In this document: piece after piece, positions 6,803 through 12,950 of the stretch
Layout: each line of letters starts with the position of its first letter
How positions within the stretch are numbered: position 1 is the first letter of the stretch
Assembly: GCA_030427215.1 (NCBI GenBank)
Contig: JAUHXB010000002.1
Location: 1-16,705 of the forward strand
DNA length: 16,705 bases
From: Alphaproteobacteria bacterium
GTDB lineage: Bacteria; Pseudomonadota; Alphaproteobacteria; Micavibrionales; UBA1664
Reading direction: 5' to 3'
Position numbers and translations under genes: made by a program
The notes under the pieces: generated by a model
What the model saw: only the letters and a program-made list of their open reading frames with translations
What the model was told of the DNA's origin: nothing
The model's database searches: none

Positions 6803-7573
6803 TTAACGTGGCCTTTGGGCAAGCCAAGTTTGAACAGGGGAGATTTTAGAATATTGAGGCATTCTTAATAATTTCCCTCTCTCCTCTTTAATCTCGATAT
6901 TTCTTTCGCATCCTTTTATGAACGCTTGTCCTTCATCAGATCCCAACCACCTGAACATCTGGCGAATAGCAATGTGAGCCCAGCGTACATTGATGTTTTC
7001 GTTTTTTGTAACACGATCAAAACTGTCCCTGCATTCAAACACGGCTTTTTGTTTGCTTACAGGATTACTTTCAAAATTATAAATAAACCAATCATCGTCA
7101 ATTGCGCCATGGTTGAGAGTGCGATTTGGAATATTTTCACTGGCATACCAGGCAAGATATGCATGTTGCCTTTGTTCTTCGGTTAGGTTTTCACCCCATA
7201 GATTTTGAACATCTTGATTAATTAGCTGTCCAACTTTTGACCAGTAAAGAACAATGCGTGTGAGCAATGGCATCATATCTGGCCAAGCACTTTCTTCCCC
7301 CATAATTCTCTCGATTGCAGTGATGAAGCGATAATCTTTGGAGTAATATTTCTCATTACGTTCAAAAATATTTTCCCAGAAATATCGATCAACCTTATAG
7401 AGGTTGGGCTCATCTTCATCAGCGAAAAGCATATGCATATCGCGACGCATCGCTGCTTGCCATCTTTTAATAAAAACAACATTGTAAACTGATTGGTCAT
7501 AGTAACCCCAATCCGATGTTATACGAAAATCGAATACCAGGGGTTTTGACCATTCATCATCTTGGTTATCCAT
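6803..7573 (-). CDS. Uncharacterised Trp-rich acidic protein
   Basis: I do not recognise this protein. The reading frame has 262 codons from a TTG at 7591; the first ATG (7571-7573) gives about 256 residues and is preferred, although neither start has a good ribosome site. The product has no signal peptide or membrane segment. It is rich in aromatic residues, with about 12 Trp spread over its length (for example DEWSK, SDWGYY, LAWYAS, DDWFIYNF) and many acidic residues. The N-terminal half is more acidic; the C-terminal 60 residues are more basic, with RWLGSDEGQAFIKGCERN and the end TWLAQRPR. It stands alone, convergent with clpA and divergent from chpT with about 98 bases between the start codons. 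The even codon use and long open frame support a real gene. No function is proposed. Confidence 0.7.
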   Translation of the reverse strand: MDNQDDEWSKPLVFDFRITSDWGYYDQSVYNVVFIKRWQAAMRRDMHMLFADEDEPNLYKVDRYFWENIFERNEKYYSKDYRFITAIERIMGEESAWPDMMPLLTRIVLYWSKVGQLINQDVQNLWGENLTEEQRQHAYLAWYASENIPNRTLNHGAIDDDWFIYNFESNPVSKQKAVFECRDSFDRVTKNENINVRWAHIAIRQMFRWLGSDEGQAFIKGCERNIEIKEERGKLLRMPQYSKISPVQTWLAQRPR

Positions 7574-7671
7574 AAAATATGTATAGTTCAAAAAGTCGAT
7601 ATATTACAAGTAATTTATTCACGCATCAAAAACCTCTCGTTTTAATTTGAAGAATCGATACACTTCTATTC

Positions 7672-8310
7672 ATGAATCTAGACTCAAACATCCCAACACG
7701 CGCCAGTGAAATTTTAATCTCAAAAATCTGTCATGATCTTGTCTCCCCCGTGGGTGCGGTCAATAATGGCGTTGAATTTTTGGCCGATATGGGAGGGGCC
7801 GATGACGGCCTTCAAGACGGTTTGGGATTGATTGAACATTCCGCGCGGCAGGCCTCGGTGCGCCTGCAATTATTCCGTATGTGTTATGGCGCGGGGGGCA
7901 GTGACGCCAAAACCACTGGAAAAACAATTTATGAGACATTCCAAAATTTTGTTGCGGGGTCTAAAACAACCATGCAATGGGATTTGATGAATGACATGCC
8001 CGATGATGATTTACCCGCGGGTTACCTTAAAACACTTCTTAATCTTATGGTGTTTGTTCAGGAAGCCTTGCCAAAGGGGGGCACGGTTGCCGTGTCTTGG
8101 GATGGCACATCCATGATTGTGAAGGGCACGGGCGATTTGATTAAGCCCAAAGACGGATCGGTCGAAGGGTTAAACGGATCATTATCTATTGATGATGTTT
8201 CACCAAAATCCATCCATGGGTATATTACGAAATCCTACGCCGATATGTTTGGGCTAGAATTGTCATGTGACATGGATGATCAGAGTATCAATTTTAGCTT
8301 AAAAGCCTAA
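7672..8310 (+). CDS. chpT: Histidine phosphotransferase ChpT
   Basis: 212 residues, close to Caulobacter ChpT. ChpT dimers accept phosphate from the hybrid kinase CckA and pass it to CtrA (raising its activity) and CpdR (controlling ClpXP proteolysis). The phospho-accepting histidine is His21 in SKICHDLVSPVGAVNNGVEFL, matching the family HD(L/F)xSPxGA motif. This lies in the first of two long helices of a DHp-like domain. The C-terminal half has the degenerate ATPase-like fold typical of ChpT, with no intact ATP-binding N or G boxes, for example MFGLELSCDMDD near the end. The ATG at 7672 has only a weak ribosome site but places the histidine at the expected distance. A CtrA-type box lies just downstream, in front of the next gene. 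The call is firm and is the best lineage marker in the window. Confidence 0.9.
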   Translation: MNLDSNIPTRASEILISKICHDLVSPVGAVNNGVEFLADMGGADDGLQDGLGLIEHSARQASVRLQLFRMCYGAGGSDAKTTGKTIYETFQNFVAGSKTTMQWDLMNDMPDDDLPAGYLKTLLNLMVFVQEALPKGGTVAVSWDGTSMIVKGTGDLIKPKDGSVEGLNGSLSIDDVSPKSIHGYITKSYADMFGLELSCDMDDQSINFSLKA

Positions 8311-8318
8311 ATCACAAA

Positions 8319-8334
8319 TTAATAATATTTTAAC
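8319..8334 (+). promoter_or_regulatory. CtrA-type binding box TTAA-N7-TTAAC
   Basis: TTAATAATATTTTAAC matches the alphaproteobacterial CtrA consensus TTAA-N7-TTAAC exactly. It ends 22 bases before the ATG of the membrane-protein gene at 8357 and just after chpT, whose product phosphorylates CtrA. The gap is very AT-rich, so a chance match is possible. I found no second perfect copy in the other intergenic gaps I scanned. Confidence 0.5.
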
Positions 8335-8356
8335 ATATTTATTATAGCGTGTTTGA

Positions 8357-9064
8357 ATGAGAAAGAATAAACCCATTCGAAATAAGGATATAAAACGTGC
8401 GCCTGACGTCCGTGGACAAATTCAGGCCGCCGTCAAATTACGCGAAACCCAAATGGGTGAAGAGGTTCAATTTCTTCAAGATCAGTTAAATGCAGGGGAT
8501 GCGGCGGCCGAAAAATTAAAAGGCCAAATTGTTGCAACAAAACGCGCCAATAATGGAACGCGCGTTGGGGCATTGGCGGCAACGGCGGCGGGAACATTGG
8601 GCGCTAATTTAATTTTCTTACAAGGCGGTACACCAACTGATACGGCATTAAAATATGCGATTGCTCTAGGGGCATGTATAGCAAGCGCATTAATGAACAA
8701 CCATTTTAATAAAACGGACATTACAATGACGGAAATGTTAAAACGTGCAAATTCGTGGTCACGTCAGGAATTCACATCAGAAGAGGTTCAAACCTTCAAA
8801 GAATTGTATGATGAAGTCAAAAATGATTTTGACCAGAATCCAGACCTGAGAGGAGATGTGAAAAGTAATTTTGTATTTAAAACATCGCAAGGTGTAATTT
8901 TGGCTCTTGCAATTGCTTGTTTTGCATCTGCCGCTGATAAAATGGGATATGGATTTATGGATTATATTTCAAATCGATTTGAAAATGATCGAAATACTTT
9001 GGAAATAGATATTAACGACCCAATGTTAAAGAGTGGGGCGACGCTGAAGCTTCCTGATTTCTAG
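8357..9064 (+). CDS. Uncharacterised membrane protein with N-terminal coiled coil
   Basis: 235 residues; I do not recognise the family. The first 20 residues are strongly basic. Residues 22-63 look like a coiled coil (QAAVKLRETQMGEEVQFLQ onward). Three hydrophobic segments follow at about 70-89 (VGALAATAAGTLGANLIFL), 97-114 (ALKYAIALGACIASALM) and 178-194 (GVILALAIACFASAADK). Between the second and third lies a charged helix (SEEVQTFKELYDEVKNDF); the tail of about 35 residues is acidic and ends ATLKLPDF. It follows chpT by 46 bases on the same strand but has its own CtrA-type box, so its expression may follow the cell cycle. No clear ribosome site is seen at the chosen ATG. Its 3' end overlaps a possible small gene on the other strand. 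Function is unknown. Confidence 0.75.
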   Translation: MRKNKPIRNKDIKRAPDVRGQIQAAVKLRETQMGEEVQFLQDQLNAGDAAAEKLKGQIVATKRANNGTRVGALAATAAGTLGANLIFLQGGTPTDTALKYAIALGACIASALMNNHFNKTDITMTEMLKRANSWSRQEFTSEEVQTFKELYDEVKNDFDQNPDLRGDVKSNFVFKTSQGVILALAIACFASAADKMGYGFMDYISNRFENDRNTLEIDINDPMLKSGATLKLPDF

Positions 9065-9197
9065 ATACAATTTCCTCGGCATTGACAAGTCCAACTGTTG
9101 CAAGGGTAATAGCTCCAAATAGTATAAAACCAACTATTGCATAAGTCAGTTTATCATTTGAATCTGCGCGTTTAAATGCTTTTACTAAATCAGTCAT
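9012..9197 (-). CDS. Possible small single-pass membrane protein
   Basis: 61 residues. A charged N-terminus (DLVKAFKRADSNDKLTY) is followed by one clear membrane helix at about 18-40 (YAIVGFILFGAITLATVGLV) and a polar tail. The final 53 bases overlap the 3' end of the gene at 8357-9064, tail to tail. The ATG at 9195-9197 is preceded by TATAAAT-like and weak GAG sequences. The well-formed charged-helix-polar layout, in the only sizeable gap here, makes it plausible. It is short and unrecognised, so it may not be expressed. Confidence 0.42.
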   Translation of the reverse strand: MTDLVKAFKRADSNDKLTYAIVGFILFGAITLATVGLVNAEEIVSRNQEASASPHSLTLGR

Positions 9198-9298
9198 TAG
9201 TATTTATACTCAATCTCGAACAAAAAAGCAAATTTTTGTTAATACAGCTTTGTTAAATTTTTCTTTGCGTGGTGGCGTGGGCGCGGTAAACTATAACA

Positions 9299-10693
9299 AT
9301 GTCATTTATTGTATTAGGGGAATCAGTTCAAGGTCTTATTGCCGCATCTTTATTGGGGCGCAAAGGGCATCAGGTTACATTGATAGATTCGGTCCAAAAT
9401 CGTGCTTACACGGAATTTTACGAGGGGTGTAAAACGGGCCCCATCACACATTTACCTCTGGCGATACCAAACCATATTATTGAAGATTTAGATTTAAAAT
9501 CTTATGGTTTTGAGGTTGGAAAAGACCCCACCCCCAACCCATTTGAAGCCTTACCTTTTTATGATGGGTTGGTCTTGCTTGTGAAAATGTTCCAATCGTT
9601 GGAGGATTTTCGTCCGTCTTATAATGAAAAGGCATGGCGTGATACATGGTCAACATTCGAAATTGGACGTGTCTTATCAGGATATGATGCCAATATCCAA
9701 AATCTTTTTGCGCAAAGCGCAACGTTATCATTAAACGAATTATTGGATGCGACGGATTTATCAGATCAAGATAAGGCTGATATCATTATGCAGTGTATTT
9801 TGGGGTCGAAAACTGATCCATCTGCAAAAGGGTCCGCAGCATCAATTTTACCCGCCATGGTCCCTTATGTTTTGAATGACCATGTGGTTTTGAACGGTTC
9901 CCTGCATGGGTTTGTTAGGGCATTAAAACAATCCGCCATGGCGCATGCCGTTACAATTATTGATGATAAAGACATTGAAAAAATCCTAACCGAAGGCGAA
10001 GAAATTCAGGTCATCCAATTTAAAGGCGGGGAAACAATTGCCGCCGATTATTATATTTTGGATGATGATCCGGTTCGGTTTTTTGAAAACTATCTGGCGG
10101 ATTATCCTTTGCTTCCGACGTTTCGTAATCGTATCACACCAATGCAAAATCAAAAGACATGTATTAATACAACAATGGTGGTGACAGGTGGGTCGGCGCC
10201 TATTCAATCTGGCATAGTTGCGCCTTCAACATCTTATGTTCAAACGGCCATGGCAGATTTGAAAAAAGATGGGGGATCGCAATATCCGTGTATTTCAGTG
10301 GTGGATTGTTCATCCGAAAATCAGTCTTTGGTCAAAGACGGACACCATGTTTACAACATCATGGCCCAATATTTTGAAGAAGATGTGCAGGATTTAGGGA
10401 ATTTTGATGCCATATCTCAGGCTGTTAAACAATCGGTTTTAAAGGCCTTTCCGGATGTAGAAAATAATATTGCCTATTTTGAATCGGTGAAGGCCCCAAC
10501 CCAATTTGGACAACCGACATTTATAGGGTTAAAGCCCTTGCTGCAACTTTATAAGATTTTTTCCGGGCATCATTCGCTGGGATATGACTTACCGCTAACC
10601 AATATGTTGATCGCCGGATATGGATTTGGGTGTGCAGGGCATTACCACACAATGGATGGCGGATCGCGCGTTGCGGCCTTGTTTAATGATTAA
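9299..10693 (+). CDS. FAD-dependent amine oxidase/phytoene-desaturase-like oxidoreductase (PYROXD2/CrtI-like)
   Basis: 464 residues. The N-terminus is a Rossmann beta-alpha-beta (MSFIVLGESVQGLIAASLLG, then RKGHQVTLID with an acidic residue at the end of strand 2), and the C-terminus has the closing FAD segment MLIAGYGFGCAGHYHTMDGG. This layout is that of the phytoene desaturase/PYROXD2 oxidoreductases. The dinucleotide motif is altered: residues 7-12 read GESVQG, so the central glycine of GxGxxG is serine. Either FAD is bound in a relaxed way or the protein has diverged. The middle (substrate) region has no motif I know. No ribosome site is obvious before the ATG. Its stop overlaps the stop of the opposite ubiH-like gene by four bases (TTAA is shared). 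The substrate is unknown, and nothing else in the window suggests carotenoid synthesis. Confidence 0.7.
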   Translation: MSFIVLGESVQGLIAASLLGRKGHQVTLIDSVQNRAYTEFYEGCKTGPITHLPLAIPNHIIEDLDLKSYGFEVGKDPTPNPFEALPFYDGLVLLVKMFQSLEDFRPSYNEKAWRDTWSTFEIGRVLSGYDANIQNLFAQSATLSLNELLDATDLSDQDKADIIMQCILGSKTDPSAKGSAASILPAMVPYVLNDHVVLNGSLHGFVRALKQSAMAHAVTIIDDKDIEKILTEGEEIQVIQFKGGETIAADYYILDDDPVRFFENYLADYPLLPTFRNRITPMQNQKTCINTTMVVTGGSAPIQSGIVAPSTSYVQTAMADLKKDGGSQYPCISVVDCSSENQSLVKDGHHVYNIMAQYFEEDVQDLGNFDAISQAVKQSVLKAFPDVENNIAYFESVKAPTQFGQPTFIGLKPLLQLYKIFSGHHSLGYDLPLTNMLIAGYGFGCAGHYHTMDGGSRVAALFND

Positions 10694-11889
10694 ACCACGC
10701 GTTTGATCATATCAGGTAAATTTCCTGATGCGCCCATCGCTTGTTTCATGAAAAATCGTTTTGCAAATGGGATTTTGGATACGGCATGCAGGCCAAAACG
10801 GCGCAAAGCCCGTGTTGCGAATAGATTATTTTCAAAAAGATGATTAAGAATATGGGTTGCCCCCGCCATCGCCATATTATCCACGCGGCGCATTTTTTGA
10901 TATTTTTTGAGGGCATCTGGATTTCCAGGGTCGGATTGCCCTTCCAACACTTCCGCCAATGCCGCCAAATCGCGAAAACTCATATTTAATCCTTGCCCTG
11001 CAATGGGGTGAATGCCGTGTGCGGCCTCGGCCACCAACACAAATCGATCCGCTATGTAAGATTTTGCCTTCACGATATTAAGGGGCCATGCCGCGCGCGA
11101 TCCTGCCAATGTCACATCACCGTAAAAATCCCCGCACCGTGTTTGAAGGGCGGCGTTAAAAACATCCTCATCACAATTCATCCATGTATCGACGTCATGC
11201 CTAGGCGATGTCCAAACGATCGCAGATCGGTGATTGCCATTTTTGTCATCGGTATAGGGTAAAACGGCAAAGGGCCCTTGCGTTCGGAAATGTTCTAACG
11301 CCAATCCGTTATGGGGGTTTGTGTGATTGATTAAACACACAACCGCGCTTTCATTATAATCATGTGACCATGTTTGAATCCCCATATGATCGCGGGTAAA
11401 ACTTTTCCTTCCATCGGCACCAACGATTAATTTGGCTGTCACTTTATCCTTATTGGCCAAAGTGATCGTGACAGTATCAGTTTCATGATTAAAGTTTTCA
11501 ACGGATTGACCAGTGATATGCGTGATATTTTTATGATTTTGTACATGTGACAAAAGGCTTTGACGGATATCACGATTATCGATAATCCATCCAAACCCTT
11601 CGGCGTTAATATCCGATGATTTAAAATCCAGTTGTATGGGGGAGTCTTCATCCAAAATGGCAATATCGGAAATGCATTGTGATTTATCATCCAAATCTGG
11701 CCAAATGCCTGCGTTTTTAAGCAGGTTACGTGACCCCCATGAAATGGCCGTGGTGCGTGTGTCTTTACCGGTGTCGGGAACGTCGCGGTCAATACAGACA
11801 ACATTCCACCCCTGATTTCCTAAAAGAATGGAAAGAGTTAAACCCGCAAGACCCCCGCCAATAATCGCAATATCAAAATTTTTTGTCAT
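10690..11889 (-). CDS. ubiH: UbiH/UbiF/COQ6-family FAD-dependent monooxygenase
   Basis: 399 residues, typical for the family. These flavoprotein hydroxylases add the ring hydroxyls in ubiquinone synthesis. FAD-binding GGGLAG is at 11-16 with Asp34 at the end of strand 2, then the DG motif GADGRKS at 157-163 and the second FAD motif EAAHGIHPIAGQGLN at 288-302. That last motif is normally GDAAHxxHPxxGQGLN, so glutamate stands in for aspartate, a conservative change. Its start overlaps the yggS stop as ATGA, giving an operon icmT-yggS-ubiH. Which ring position it hydroxylates cannot be told from sequence alone; the gene symbol indicates the family, not a proven position. Confidence 0.87.
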   Translation of the reverse strand: MTKNFDIAIIGGGLAGLTLSILLGNQGWNVVCIDRDVPDTGKDTRTTAISWGSRNLLKNAGIWPDLDDKSQCISDIAILDEDSPIQLDFKSSDINAEGFGWIIDNRDIRQSLLSHVQNHKNITHITGQSVENFNHETDTVTITLANKDKVTAKLIVGADGRKSFTRDHMGIQTWSHDYNESAVVCLINHTNPHNGLALEHFRTQGPFAVLPYTDDKNGNHRSAIVWTSPRHDVDTWMNCDEDVFNAALQTRCGDFYGDVTLAGSRAAWPLNIVKAKSYIADRFVLVAEAAHGIHPIAGQGLNMSFRDLAALAEVLEGQSDPGNPDALKKYQKMRRVDNMAMAGATHILNHLFENNLFATRALRRFGLHAVSKIPFAKRFFMKQAMGASGNLPDMIKRVV

Positions 11890-12509
11890 GTTGGCCTTTC
11901 GCCAAATAATGCTGATCCCACTCTAATATGGGTTGCGCCATATTGAATGGCAAGTGGATAATCGTTACTCATTCCCATGGATAAGCCTTTTAAATTAAGG
12001 GTTTTTGCCTTGTCTGCCAATAATCCGAAATGCAATCCGGCGGGTTCATCTTTTGGTGGAATGCACATTAATCCAATGATATCCATGCCCAAATCATCAC
12101 GACAATAATGATAGAAATCATTTACATCATTGAGTGATATCCCCGATTTTTGATCTTCCGCACCTGTGTTGACTTGTATAAAACAGGGCCATGATGTGCG
12201 GTATTTCACGATTTCTTTGGCTAATTTTTCACGGTCAAGGGCGTGGAATACATCAAATAATTGAACGGCTTGTTTGACCTTGTTAGTTTGCAGAGGCCCT
12301 ATCAAGTGAAGTTCTATATCTGAATATTGGCTTTTACGATGTTCCCATCGGGTTTGCGCTTCTTGAACGCGGTTTTCACCAAAAACGCGTAAGCCTAATG
12401 CCAAAGCCTCATCAATGCGCTCATCTGGTTGTTTTTTGGAAACGCCAATTAAAGTTGGATTGTGGCCGCCAATTTTTGATAGGATAGTATTTAAATTATC
12501 CGTAATCAT
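11886..12509 (-). CDS. yggS: YggS/PLPBP pyridoxal-phosphate homeostasis protein
   Basis: 207 residues, slightly short for the family (220-235). It binds PLP on a lysine and balances vitamin B6 and amino acid pools; it is not a known enzyme. The PLP lysine is Lys25 in LIGVSKKQP. FGENRVQEA is at 43-51 and HLIGPLQTNK at 68-77. The phosphate-binding end reads LSMGMSNDYPLAIQYGATHIRVGSALFG, all in family order. The start ATG lies 14 bases inside the end of icmT and no ribosome site is seen, so translation is probably coupled to icmT. The stop overlaps the ubiH start by four bases. Confidence 0.95.
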   Translation of the reverse strand: MITDNLNTILSKIGGHNPTLIGVSKKQPDERIDEALALGLRVFGENRVQEAQTRWEHRKSQYSDIELHLIGPLQTNKVKQAVQLFDVFHALDREKLAKEIVKYRTSWPCFIQVNTGAEDQKSGISLNDVNDFYHYCRDDLGMDIIGLMCIPPKDEPAGLHFGLLADKAKTLNLKGLSMGMSNDYPLAIQYGATHIRVGSALFGERPT

Positions 12510-12783
12510 GGAATTTGCGTTTGCGTGTCCATAACCATGCGGGGCGACGTTTTCCTAATAACCATGTTCGAAAACTTCTGATTGCGGCCTGAAATGACAA
12601 TCCGCGTCGTTCTAAAAACCAAAAAAGCAAGCATACAGCGATGAATGTTAGAAAAGTCCACATGCGCATGTGAATGATAAAAAGCATTAAAAAAATCGCA
12701 ACGCGTGCATCCAACATGAAAAACCGTGCTGGTTTCATGCTGTTACGCCAATGATAGTCCATTTGGGTTTCATAATCAGCCAT
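12496..12783 (-). CDS. icmT: Type IVB secretion protein IcmT (IcmT/TraK family)
   Basis: 95 residues. IcmT is a small inner-membrane Dot/Icm protein, related to TraK of IncI conjugation systems, and is needed for effector export and pore formation in Legionella. The match is direct: residues 10-26 read YHWRNSMKPARFFMLDA, followed by a membrane hairpin at about 27-56 (FLMLFIIHMRMWTFLTFIAV), then FLERRGLSF and AIRSFRTWL. These correspond to HWRNTARPARF, LLHIRWWTF and LERFGF as I recall them in Legionella IcmT. A start at Met8 is possible, as neither ATG has a strong ribosome site. It is first in an operon with yggS and ubiH, overlapping yggS by 14 bases, and about 8.5 kb from the other icm genes here. 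Confidence 0.9.
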   Translation of the reverse strand: MADYETQMDYHWRNSMKPARFFMLDARVAIFLMLFIIHMRMWTFLTFIAVCLLFWFLERRGLSFQAAIRSFRTWLLGKRRPAWLWTRKRKFHDYG

Positions 12784-12828
12784 AATATTATCTTAACATT
12801 TTTTGAATAAAATAACAGTTAACAATTC

Positions 12829-12916
12829 ATCGTCATTACAGGCTTTATCCCTGCAATCCAGAAACCATAAAAATGGATTACAGGTATTTTGTTTCACAAA
12901 AACCTGTAATGACGAT
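12829..12916. repeat. Nested palindromic element in the icmT/fadB intergenic region
   Basis: Outer arms ATCGTCATTACAGG (12829-12842) and CCTGTAATGACGAT (12903-12916) are a perfect 14-bp inverted repeat. Inside, CCTGCAATCC (12850-12859) pairs with GGATTACAGG (12875-12884) with one mismatch. The octamer ATTACAGG recurs at 12835 and 12877. The layout resembles the dispersed GTCATTgcgag/GCAATCCAG palindromes I recall from many proteobacterial genomes, so it is probably one copy of a genome-wide REP- or MITE-like family. It lies between divergent genes and ends 34 bases before the fadB-like start. Confidence 0.75.
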
Positions 12917-12950
12917 ACACTTTTAAAAAAACATAAGAGGTAACCAATAA

